Part shown: positions 41,169-49,006 of the stretch, in pieces
Position numbering within the stretch: position 1 is the first letter of the stretch
How the letters are laid out: every line of letters begins with the position of its first letter
Source of the DNA: Palauibacter sp022826685
GTDB lineage: Bacteria; Gemmatimonadota; Gemmatimonadetes; Palauibacterales; Palauibacteraceae
Direction: 5' to 3' (one strand)
DNA length: 64,000 bases
Assembly (NCBI RefSeq): GCF_965221685.1
Contig: NZ_OZ244907.1
The notes under the pieces: model-generated
Told to the model about the DNA's origin: nothing
The model's database searches: none
Seen by the model: only the letters and a program-made list of their open reading frames with translations
Position numbers and translations under genes: made by a program

Positions 41169-42473
41169 TCAGACCGTTGCGTCGAGGCCCCGGGCCAGCG
41201 CCACTTCGCGGGCGCTGGGGTTCACGGAGGGGCGGAAGGGAACCTCGCACACTTGCGCGCGGTCCGGCCGGCCCGGCGCGCTGGCGTATTCGTCGGGCAA
41301 CCATACGGCGAGATCCGTGCCCACGCCCGACTTGCCGGCGGGGACGTAACCGAGCGCGATGTTGCAGCCCAGTTCCGGGGCGTGCCACGGCGAAGTGAGA
41401 TAACCGATGGGGTCGCCGCCGTCCGCGTCCGAGACGAGCCAGAAGTCCGGGGCGTAGTCGTCAATGGGCTTTCCACCCAGCGTCATTCCCACCATGACCA
41501 TGGCGAACGGACAGCGCCCGGCGTCAAGCTCGGCGCGCTGGCGCTCCAGCGCGGCCCGTCCGATATAGTCCCCCTGCTTCTCGCGCGGCACCTGGTAGGC
41601 CAGGTTGCACTGGAACGGACTCGTCTCATGGTCGATGTCCTGTCCCCAGGACAGGATACCGGCCTGGATCCGGCGCTGATGGCCCGGAGCGATCACCATC
41701 AAGCGGTGCGCCTCTCCGGCCGCGAGCACGGCCCGCCACAGCCTCTCGGCGTGCAGGGTGGCATCGCGCAGGTAGATCTCGTATCCCTTCTCGCCCGAGA
41801 AGCCGGACTGGGAAACCACCACGGAACAGCCCGCGATCTCCGCTCCCATGATTCCGTAGTATGGGATGTCGCGGACGCCTTCGCCCACCAAGTCGACCAT
41901 GAGGTCGAGCGACTTCGGCCCTTGGATCTGCAGGGGACAGACGTCGATTTCGTCGATCTCCACCTCCATCCGGAGCCCGACATTGACGCCCTGCAGCCAG
42001 AACAGCAGGTCGGAGTCGGCAAGCGAGAACCAGAACTCGTCCTCGGAAAGCCGCAGCAGCACCGGGTCGTTGAGAATGCCGCCCTTCTCGTTGCAGACGA
42101 TGACGTATTTCGCGTGCATCGGCTCGATGCGGGTCGCGTCCCGGGTGATCACGTAGTCGGTGAACCGTTCCGCCTCTGGTCCCCTGACCCGGATCTGGCG
42201 CTCCACCGCGACGTTCCAAACGGTGACGTCCCGGGTCAGCGCCTCGTGCTCCGTCGCCGCGCCGCCGTCCTCGGGCCGCACGTAGCCGCGGGGATGGTAG
42301 ATGCGGTTGTAGACGGTGGCCCGCCAGCAGCCCGCTTCATGCGACAGATGCCAGTAGGGGGACTTCCGAACCCGGGTGGAGATGAGCAGTTCTGCCGGCG
42401 TGCGGCCGCTCTGGCGAAGGTTGACCGGGACGATCCTGTCGGACTGGTCCACGCTGGTGGGTTGATGGATCAT
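41169..42473 (-). CDS. GcvT/DmdA-like tetrahydrofolate-dependent methyltransferase
   Basis: The 434-residue protein starts at an ATG preceded by GGAGAA. It has the GcvT fold: DVTVWNVAVERQIRVRGPEAERF, YVIVCNEKGGILNDPVLLRLSEDEFWFSLADSD, PLQIQGPKSLDLM, SQSGFSGEKGYEIYL and a C-terminal domain with DYIGRAALERQRA. It is larger than GcvT (about 365) and closer in type to DmdA, LigM and DesA, which move a methyl group from S, O or N to tetrahydrofolate. No GcvP/GcvH is nearby, so glycine cleavage is unlikely. With the MetF-like gene it suggests demethylation of a quaternary amine or sulfonium compound. Confidence 0.85.
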   Translation of the reverse strand: MIHQPTSVDQSDRIVPVNLRQSGRTPAELLISTRVRKSPYWHLSHEAGCWRATVYNRIYHPRGYVRPEDGGAATEHEALTRDVTVWNVAVERQIRVRGPEAERFTDYVITRDATRIEPMHAKYVIVCNEKGGILNDPVLLRLSEDEFWFSLADSDLLFWLQGVNVGLRMEVEIDEIDVCPLQIQGPKSLDLMVDLVGEGVRDIPYYGIMGAEIAGCSVVVSQSGFSGEKGYEIYLRDATLHAERLWRAVLAAGEAHRLMVIAPGHQRRIQAGILSWGQDIDHETSPFQCNLAYQVPREKQGDYIGRAALERQRAELDAGRCPFAMVMVGMTLGGKPIDDYAPDFWLVSDADGGDPIGYLTSPWHAPELGCNIALGYVPAGKSGVGTDLAVWLPDEYASAPGRPDRAQVCEVPFRPSVNPSAREVALARGLDATV

Positions 42474-42910
42474 CGCCGGGTTCTCCAGTTGCGTTCCTGG
42501 TGTTGAGGCGGTCGCGGGCGCGAACGCCGGTGCAGGTTCAGCATGTCGGACCAAACACCGGGGAGCAAGCGGTTAGAGGCAGGCTGCCAACGCTTCCGGC
42601 GGTTGACCGGACGCCGCTGGACTCCCCGTGTTCCGCCCGTTGGGACCCGAAGCGGCGGCTGGCGCATGGCCAGAGCCAGTTAGGCTGGCAACATCCTGGA
42701 TAGACTGAGTGTGCACCGATACACTCTAAGGCAGCATCCCAGTCGGGCTGGACGGCTCTATGGACGCACGGAGTGGAAGCCTCGCTCCGTTCGGGCTCAC
42801 TCATTCGCTCATGGTGATCGTGGCCGCTAACTTGCTTGGCGACTACAACCGAACGGACCCGGAGAGTCATCTTCACAGCCGCAGCGTCCGCAGAATGGGA
42901 GTTCGTCGCC
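42474..42910. promoter_or_regulatory. Divergent control region between the GcvT-like and receptor genes
   Basis: This 437-base region separates two divergently transcribed genes and must hold both promoters. Two inverted repeats stand out: GCCAG-N5-CTGGC at 42675-42689, and GAGTGT-N8-ACACTC at 42707-42726. Either could be an operator. I see no convincing coding frame here; frames crossing it lack family resemblance. Confidence 0.45.
42707..42726. promoter_or_regulatory. Inverted repeat GAGTGT-N8-ACACTC
   Basis: Perfect 6-bp arms about 200 bases upstream of the receptor start, in the divergent region. The symmetric spacing fits a dimeric repressor. Assignment is by position only. Confidence 0.35.
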
Positions 42911-45532
42911 ATGACAACCTTTCAGAGCAACCTCAGCCTATTCTCAGCCGTCTGTGCCCGAGCCTCGCTTCTGTTGTTGCTGGCCGCAGCGCCCGTGGCC
43001 GCGCAGTCCGAGGGAACCATCAGGGGCACGGTCGAGGACGCGTTCGGCAACGCCATGCCCGGTGTCCGGGTGACGGTGACCGGCTCCGGCGTGGACGCGG
43101 AAGACCTCACCGACGCCGATGGGGCCTATGAGTTCACCGATCTCGCCGTCGGCAACTACGTCTTGACCGCCAACCTGTTCGGCTATGCCGAGCGGGAGAT
43201 CCCGGTCAACGTCCGCGCGGGCGCGATTGAAAATGTCCAGATCGTTCTGCAGCCCTTCTTCCAGCTTGATCCGCTGAGCGTGGTGGCGGAGGAGCCTACG
43301 GTCTTCGCGCGCAACTTCGTCGCGGAGCCGATGATTAGGCAGCAGTCGAGCATCACCGCCGTGACCTCGGTGATCGACAACCTTCCCGGCGTGTCGGTCC
43401 AGGAGGGGGACGGGTACGCCTTCGACGACTGGTCGAGCAACGTCGTCATGCGCGGGTTCCAGTCGACGATCAACGACGTGCAGATCGGCACCACCATCGA
43501 CGGATTCCCCAACGGCACGTCGGACTATTGGAGCGGCGCGAAGGCGAGCCGGTTCGTGGATCCGATGAACCTCGGCGGGGTCGAGGTGTCGCAGGGAACC
43601 GCCGACATCGCCTCGCGGTCGGTCGAGGCGCTGGGCGGAACGCTCAACTTCCTGACGGCCGACCCGGCGGAGGAGGCGAGCCAGACGGCTTCCGTCACGA
43701 TCGGCGAGAACGAGGGTCAGCGGTTCGCAGCACGGGTCGAGACCGGATCGCTGTTCGGCGGCACGACGCGTGCCTGGGTCGCCGCAATCCGGCAGGAGGC
43801 GACCGACTGGATGGAGGGCTCCGCGAGGAACGAGCGGGAGCACGTCGCCGCCAAGATCGTGTCTTCGCACGGCAACCTCGACCTCACCGGCTACCTCTCC
43901 CACGACGACATCCACGAGGATGTCTACCAGCGGCTCTACAGCGATGCGGACTTCCGCGCCGACCCGCGCTGGGACCGGCTGATCGGCCACTGGCCGGGCG
44001 TGCCCTACCTGAACCAGTTCTACCGGCCCGGCTGGCAGACCCGGCGCAAGAACACGCTGGCCTACGTGAAGGCCGACTGGTCCGTCAGCGACCTGATCTC
44101 CCTCAGTGCGGGCGCATACAACCATCACAACTGGGGACGGGGCGACTGGCTGCCGCCCTACATCGTCGACGTGGTGGACGACGGCGACGGACCCGAGTCG
44201 GAACTGATGGGCCGCGCGCCGGTGCGGGGCGGCAGCCAGCTCGGCGTGATCCGGTTCGTGGACAGCAACGGCGCGGCCGTCGGCCCCACGCCGGGATGCG
44301 CGTCGTCCTATATCTTCAATTACTACGGTTCGGGCGGACCGGAAGTCGATCCGGCCTGCCACCCGGGGGCGAGCGCGGTGCAGTCGTACCGCCACAGCCA
44401 CTACGGGAAGAACCGCCTCGGCGTGAACATCGACGGGGAGTGGTCCGCGCTGTTCGGCGGGGGACGGGGCAGCGTGTTGCGCGCCGGCATCTGGTACGAG
44501 AACTCGCAGCGGGACCTCGGACGCGACTGGCATCGCATTCTGGACCCCGCGATCAACTTCAAGTGGGACGAGCGGGCGTACTGGCACCAGTACGAGTGGG
44601 AGTTCCCGCAAGGCGTCTTCAAGTGGTACGCGGAGGAGACGCTCTACTTCGGTCCGTTCGAGTTGACCGGCGGCCTCAAGCAGTACCTCGTCTCCGTGTC
44701 GCGCGACGACCAGTTCGGGGTCGACCGGACTCTTGATGTCGATTCCGACTCGAAGCTGCTCATCTCCGGCGGCGTCACCTACGAGACGCCGGCCGAAGGC
44801 CTCGATCTGTTCGTAGGCTATGCCGAGAACTTCCGGGCGATCGGCAGCAACCTGCTCGAGGTGCCGGGCCGCAGTCTGGACCGCCTCGAGCCCGAGACAG
44901 CCTCGAACGTCGATGTCGGCGTCCAGTACGCAGGCGAGCGGATCGCCCTGAGCGCCACCCTGTACTCCATCGACTTCGACAACCGGATCTTCTACCTCGG
45001 CCCGCAGACTTCCGCGGGACCCAACTATCTCATCCCCGGAGGGGGAGCCTACTTCAACGCGGGCGGCATCGAAACGAGTGGTGTCGAGTTGGCCGCCACC
45101 GTGGCATTGACGGGCCGGACTTCCCTGTACAGCGCCCTCACGCTCAACGACTCGAAGTACGTCGGGACCGACGATCCGCTCGTCGACGCCAGCCAGGGCA
45201 TCGTGCCCGGCACCGACGTGACCGGCGTGCCGCCCCGGCTGTGGGTCGTCTCCCTCGACCGCGACGGACCCTTGGGCGGCGGGCTGTCGGCAAAGTACAC
45301 GGCATCGCGCCGCGTCAGTCTGACGGCGGATTGGTACACCGACGCCTACTGGACGGTGGACGCATACGTCAGCTTCAGGGGCGAGGCGCTGAGCGACCTG
45401 TTCCGGTCGACCGAGTTCTCGATCGTCGCGAACAACCTGCTCGACGCCCCCTACCTGTCCGCGATCACGGAGAACGCAGCATGGCTGGGCGCTGCCCGAA
45501 CCATATCCATGACCGCGACCGTCTCGTTCTGA
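42911..45532 (+). CDS. TonB-dependent outer-membrane receptor of the island
   Basis: From ATG 42911 (GGGAG upstream) the protein has 873 residues. Signal peptide: ASLLLLLAAAPVAAQ. A carboxypeptidase-regulatory-like domain follows (GTIRGTVEDAFGNAMPGVRVTV). The plug has SSITAVTSVIDNLPGVSVQEGD and VEVSQGTADIASRSVEALGGTLNF. The barrel runs to the end, MTATVSF. The receptor type resembles CirA/FecA-like porin-receptors. In this context it probably takes up the compound degraded by the island enzymes. Its 3' 226 bases are duplicated as a fragment at 36181-36407. A frame upstream to 42836 is open but lacks a signal. Confidence 0.9.
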   Translation: MTTFQSNLSLFSAVCARASLLLLLAAAPVAAQSEGTIRGTVEDAFGNAMPGVRVTVTGSGVDAEDLTDADGAYEFTDLAVGNYVLTANLFGYAEREIPVNVRAGAIENVQIVLQPFFQLDPLSVVAEEPTVFARNFVAEPMIRQQSSITAVTSVIDNLPGVSVQEGDGYAFDDWSSNVVMRGFQSTINDVQIGTTIDGFPNGTSDYWSGAKASRFVDPMNLGGVEVSQGTADIASRSVEALGGTLNFLTADPAEEASQTASVTIGENEGQRFAARVETGSLFGGTTRAWVAAIRQEATDWMEGSARNEREHVAAKIVSSHGNLDLTGYLSHDDIHEDVYQRLYSDADFRADPRWDRLIGHWPGVPYLNQFYRPGWQTRRKNTLAYVKADWSVSDLISLSAGAYNHHNWGRGDWLPPYIVDVVDDGDGPESELMGRAPVRGGSQLGVIRFVDSNGAAVGPTPGCASSYIFNYYGSGGPEVDPACHPGASAVQSYRHSHYGKNRLGVNIDGEWSALFGGGRGSVLRAGIWYENSQRDLGRDWHRILDPAINFKWDERAYWHQYEWEFPQGVFKWYAEETLYFGPFELTGGLKQYLVSVSRDDQFGVDRTLDVDSDSKLLISGGVTYETPAEGLDLFVGYAENFRAIGSNLLEVPGRSLDRLEPETASNVDVGVQYAGERIALSATLYSIDFDNRIFYLGPQTSAGPNYLIPGGGAYFNAGGIETSGVELAATVALTGRTSLYSALTLNDSKYVGTDDPLVDASQGIVPGTDVTGVPPRLWVVSLDRDGPLGGGLSAKYTASRRVSLTADWYTDAYWTVDAYVSFRGEALSDLFRSTEFSIVANNLLDAPYLSAITENAAWLGAARTISMTATVSF

Positions 45533-45538
45533 AATAAT

Positions 45539-45554
45539 AGCGCGGGGCCGCGCT
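45539..45554 (+). terminator. Hairpin after the receptor gene
   Basis: AGCGCGG and CCGCGCT form a perfect 7-bp stem with a 2-base loop, six bases after the receptor stop. No long T run follows, so it could be a weak intrinsic terminator or a 3' mRNA-stabilising hairpin before the transporter gene. Confidence 0.45.
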
Positions 45555-45665
45555 TCGCTTCATGGACGGTTTTCGACCGTTGTGCGGGGGACGTGGGCAG
45601 AGCGGTTGTGCAGGATGGGCAAAGTGCATGTACCGGTGTCGTAGGAAACGGCCCAGCTATCGACC

Positions 45666-47258
45666 ATGAGGAGCAGGCGGCACCGGCGAACCACGGCGGA
45701 AGCCGGGCTGTGGAAAGGCGTGAATCCCCGGATGGCTCTGGCCGCCAAGGGCGTCGTCCTGACTTTCGTCCTCGCCACGGTCTGGGACGTGGACGCCGCC
45801 GGCATGCTGTTCGGCCGCATCCGCAATTGGATCGAGGGCACGCTCGGCTGGTTCTACTTCCTGGTCGTCGGCGCCAATGTGCTCGCCTGCCTGTTCCTCG
45901 TGTGCAGCCGGTTCGGCGGGATCCGGCTCGGCGATGACGCTTCCTCGCCTGAGTTCAAGACCTCCTCCTGGCTCGCCATGCTGTTCTCGGCAGGCATCGG
46001 GATCGGACTGCTGTTCTTCTCCATCGCCGAACCGCTCTTCTACTTCGACAACAGCCAGAGCGCGGGTTATCCGAACAATCCGAGCGCCGACCTGGCGGGC
46101 GCGGTGTTGCTCGACGAGCAACGCGCCATGCACGCCATGCGCGTCACCTATTTCCATTGGGGCATCCACGGATGGTCCGTGTACGTCGTGGTCGGGTTGT
46201 GCCTGGCCTACTTCGGGTTTCGCAGGAAGCTGCCCCTGACGCTGCGCTCCGCCCTGTACCCGCTCATCGGCGACCGGATCTACGGGCCAATCGGTGATCT
46301 GGTGGACCTCCTGGCCGTGTTCGGGGGGGTCTTCGGCATCGCGACCTCCCTGGGCCTCGGAGCAAGCCAGATGGCGACCGGACTCGACGTGCTGCTCGGC
46401 GTGGATCCGGGTGTCGCCACGCAGATCGCGCTCATCGCCGCGATCTCGCTGGCGGCGACCCTGTCGGCCGTTTCCGGCGTTAGCCGAGGAATCCGCGTCC
46501 TGTCCGAATGGAACATCCGCCTGAGCCTTCTTCTTCTGGGTTGCTTCCTGTTGCTTGGCCCCTTCACATGGCTCGCCGGATTTGTCGCGACTTCGCTCGG
46601 CGAATACCTGTGGCGCCTGGTACCCATGTCATTCTGGATCGCTGACGATCCGGGGGGAGCCGCCTGGCAAAACGGCTGGACGATCTTCTATTGGGGATGG
46701 TGGATCTCCTGGGCACCCTTCGTCGGCACGTTCATCGCCCGCATCTCGCGGGGGCGCACGCTGCGCGAGTTCATCCTGGGCGTGATGTTCGTCCCGAGCG
46801 GCCTGGTGCTGCTGTGGTTCGGAATCTTCGGCGGCAACGCCATCCATCTGGAACTCAACGCCGCCGGCGGCGTCGGGACCGCCGGGATCATGGAGCTGGT
46901 GCGGGACGCGAACTACGAAGCCGCGCTCTACGCGGCCATCGACCGCATGACCGACATCGGCTGGCTCGCCTGGGCCATGTCGGCCACGGCCACCCTCCTG
47001 CTGGCGACATGGTTCGTGACGTCGTCGGACTCCGGCACCCTTGTCATCACCACCTTGCTCAGCATGGGCGACGCTCACCCCCCTCGGCGTTTCCGCATCG
47101 TCTGGGGGCTCGGCGTGGGCGTGGTAGCCGCCGTGCTCCTGTTGGCCGACGGCCTCCAAGCCTTGCAGACCGCCGCAATAACCGCAGCCCTGCCCGTGAG
47201 CGTCGTGTTGTTGTTCATGATCGCCGGACTGCTCAGATCCCTGGCGCGGGAGCGATGA
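45666..47258 (+). CDS. BCCT family transporter (betaine/carnitine/choline type)
   Basis: The 530-residue membrane protein has the full set of BCCT helices and signatures: SWLAMLFSAGIGIGLLFFSIAEPL (helix 3, glycine-rich substrate region), HWGIHGWSVYVVVGLCLAYF, GVFGIATSLGLGASQM, and YWGWWISWAPFVGTFIARISRGRTLREFILG with the tryptophan box. Then VTSSDSGTLVITTL, also typical. It should import a trimethylammonium compound coupled to Na+ or H+ in the inner membrane. It is the last cargo gene, 133 bases after the receptor. The ATG at 45732 is an alternative start. Confidence 0.93.
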   Translation: MRSRRHRRTTAEAGLWKGVNPRMALAAKGVVLTFVLATVWDVDAAGMLFGRIRNWIEGTLGWFYFLVVGANVLACLFLVCSRFGGIRLGDDASSPEFKTSSWLAMLFSAGIGIGLLFFSIAEPLFYFDNSQSAGYPNNPSADLAGAVLLDEQRAMHAMRVTYFHWGIHGWSVYVVVGLCLAYFGFRRKLPLTLRSALYPLIGDRIYGPIGDLVDLLAVFGGVFGIATSLGLGASQMATGLDVLLGVDPGVATQIALIAAISLAATLSAVSGVSRGIRVLSEWNIRLSLLLLGCFLLLGPFTWLAGFVATSLGEYLWRLVPMSFWIADDPGGAAWQNGWTIFYWGWWISWAPFVGTFIARISRGRTLREFILGVMFVPSGLVLLWFGIFGGNAIHLELNAAGGVGTAGIMELVRDANYEAALYAAIDRMTDIGWLAWAMSATATLLLATWFVTSSDSGTLVITTLLSMGDAHPPRRFRIVWGLGVGVVAAVLLLADGLQALQTAAITAALPVSVVLLFMIAGLLRSLARER

Positions 47259-47398
47259 ATCGCAACCCCGATGAAGACGCTCGGCTCGACTCGAAACCGC
47301 CCTCGGAATTCCCGCCAACCAACCCTGTTTTTCCCGCCTTCGCGAACCGTTGGCACCGGATACGGCCCACCAGCAGGAGTGGCAGATCGTGCAGCCCT

Positions 47399-47429
47399 GA
47401 TTGAACTTACGTGATCTCCTGCCGTGATT
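47399..47429. repeat. Right-end copy of a degenerate direct repeat
   Basis: It reads GATTGAACTTACG, TGATCTCCT and CCGTGATT, and aligns with 31336-31366 at the left end with mismatches and one gap. It lies 17 bases inside the right junction. Probably an integrase-related site. Confidence 0.5.
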
Positions 47430-47446
47430 AGCCCCTTCGGATTTCC

Positions 47447-47455
47447 GCTACTGCG
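47447..47455. repeat. Right junction of the island, direct repeat GCTACTGCG (attR candidate)
   Basis: The nine bases match 31294-31302 in the same orientation. From here the rhodanese frame resumes as Y-C-D-G-I-G-C-N-A-S. Confidence 0.75.
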
Positions 47456-47619
47456 ACGGGATCGGCTGCAACGCGTCGACGAAGACGGCGCTCAAGCTCC
47501 TCGCGCTGGGGTTCGAGGTGCGCGAACTCATGGGCGGCCTCGACTGGTGGAAGCGCGACGGCTACGCGACCGAGGGCGCCGGCGCGCAGGCCGGAACGGA
47601 GATCGCCTGCGGCTGCTGA
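47447..47619 (+). pseudogene. Rhodanese-like protein, 3' half, separated by the genomic island
   Basis: The frame reads YCDGIGCNASTKTALKLL, then ALGFEVRELMGGLDWWKRDGYATEG and ends in a Cys-containing tail before TGA at 47617-47619. This is the catalytic loop and the C-terminal half of the rhodanese domain that begins at 31071. Without its own start it should not be translated. Together the halves would make a protein of about 135 residues. Confidence 0.9.
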
Positions 47620-47670
47620 GCCCACCGCGGCGTTCCCGCGGGAACGTCTCCTGAGTCGACGATCGGGACG

Positions 47671-48852
47671 TTGACGGCAGTCGGGGCGTCACGCGAATCG
47701 GCGGACTACGATCTCGTCGTTGTGGGGGCCGGGTTCGCGGGGCTCGCCTGCGCGCGACGGGCGGCGGCGCGCGGCCTCTCCGTCCTCGTCCTGGAGCGAC
47801 AGTCGGAGCCGGGAGAGCGCATCCATACGACCGGGATCCTCGTGAAGGAAGCGTGGGAGGAGTGGGCCGCGCCCGCGTCGCTCGTCCGCCGGATCCAGCG
47901 CGTCCGGGTCTACGATCCGAACCACCGCTTCGTCGAACTCGAGCGGGACTCCTACTTCTTCATGGCGACGGACACCGCGGGACTCCTGCGCCATCTCGTC
48001 GACGAGACCCGCCGCTCGGGGGCCGAGATCCGGTTCGGCGCTCCCTGGGAGGGCGTGACGTCGATGGAGGCGCCGGGCGCGACGCGAGGTTCGCTGCGAG
48101 GCTCGATGCCCTTGACCCTCGCGGGTTCGGGCGCCGCTGCCGGCGTGACCTGCCGGTTTCTCGTCGGGGCGGACGGGGCGCGCTCGAAGGTGGCCGAGAG
48201 CTTCGGGCTGGACCGCAACCGCCGGCTCCTGAAGGGCGTGGAGTGGGAGTACGAACCCCGCGACGGGGACGGCGACTGCCTGCACTGCTTCATCGATCCG
48301 GAGTGCGCGCCGGGCTACATCGGGTGGGTCGTGCCCGGCGTCGGGGCCACGCAGGTCGGGCTCGCGCTCCACCGCGACCGCCGTGCGGACCTGCACCGGT
48401 TCAGCGAGAAGATCGACGGCCTGTTCGGGTTGTCCGGGAGACGGGTGCTGGAGAAACGCGGCGGCGTCATCCCGATCGGCGGCCTGCTCAGGAACTTCCA
48501 CGCGGACCGGGTCATGCTCGTCGGAGACGCGGCCGGCATGGTGTCGCCGCTCACCGCGGGCGGCATTCACCAGGCCTACCGGTTCGGCAAGCTCGCCGCC
48601 GACGCGATCGCGGATCACCTGGGCGGGGGCGGCCCCGACTCCAGCGGTGGCGCCGACGCCGGCGGCCCGCGTTCCGGCGCCCCTCACCCCGGCGACGTCG
48701 TGCGCCGCGCGTATCCGAACCACGCCCTGAAACGCGCCGCGCGCTGGGGCTTCGACCGCCTTCCGGTGGCGCGCGCGCTGCAGGCCGGGATCCTAAGCTG
48801 GAATCTGTTCCGGGGGCTCGCCGAGACGGTGTTCTTCGATCGCGGCCGGTAG
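47671..48852 (+). CDS. Geranylgeranyl-reductase-type FAD-dependent oxidoreductase
   Basis: The 393-residue protein has an N-terminal FAD dinucleotide fold (YDLVVVGAGFAGLACARRAAARGLSVLVLER), a middle motif VGADGARSKVAESFGLDR, and VMLVGDAAGMVSPLTAGGIHQAYRFGKLAADAI, the second FAD motif of the geranylgeranyl reductase/p-hydroxybenzoate hydroxylase group. ERIHTTGILVKEAW corresponds to the family's substrate-side loop. It may reduce polyprenyl lipids or quinone side chains. The start is a TTG at 47671. A degenerate second copy of its C-terminus lies at 52241-52347. Confidence 0.85.
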   Translation: MTAVGASRESADYDLVVVGAGFAGLACARRAAARGLSVLVLERQSEPGERIHTTGILVKEAWEEWAAPASLVRRIQRVRVYDPNHRFVELERDSYFFMATDTAGLLRHLVDETRRSGAEIRFGAPWEGVTSMEAPGATRGSLRGSMPLTLAGSGAAAGVTCRFLVGADGARSKVAESFGLDRNRRLLKGVEWEYEPRDGDGDCLHCFIDPECAPGYIGWVVPGVGATQVGLALHRDRRADLHRFSEKIDGLFGLSGRRVLEKRGGVIPIGGLLRNFHADRVMLVGDAAGMVSPLTAGGIHQAYRFGKLAADAIADHLGGGGPDSSGGADAGGPRSGAPHPGDVVRRAYPNHALKRAARWGFDRLPVARALQAGILSWNLFRGLAETVFFDRGR

Positions 48853-49006
48853 TATCCGAACTGTCTCCAAATCATCCGAAGTAACTGTTATTCAATACAG
48901 TTACGTCCTGTATCACCATCACCGCCGGGCACAGGTTTAGTCAACCCCGTGCGGTTCGATGGCCGGGCGGAAATTCGGCTCAAGGACGATGACAGTCGGG
49001 ACGACG

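Larger units (their letters stand above)
31303..47446. mobile_element. Integrative island of about 16.1 kb inserted in a rhodanese gene
   Basis: The two halves of one rhodanese gene lie at 31071-31302 and 47447-47619, in the same orientation and with a 9-bp repeat at each junction. A tyrosine recombinase is encoded just inside the left end, pointing outward, as is usual for integrative elements. Degenerate 31-bp direct repeats lie near both ends (31336-31366 and 47399-47429). The cargo is metabolic: HD oxygenase, 2-oxoglutarate dioxygenase, MetF-like and GcvT-like enzymes, TonB receptor, BCCT transporter, PPOX protein, plus duplicated small secreted proteins. No conjugation genes are visible, so it would need help to move between cells. 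Confidence 0.85.

Noticed and set aside
41169..42473. Glycine cleavage T protein
   Set aside because: The fold is GcvT-like, but it is longer than GcvT, no GcvP or GcvH is near, and the neighbours are a MetF-like enzyme and quaternary-amine genes; a DmdA/LigM-type methyltransferase fits better.
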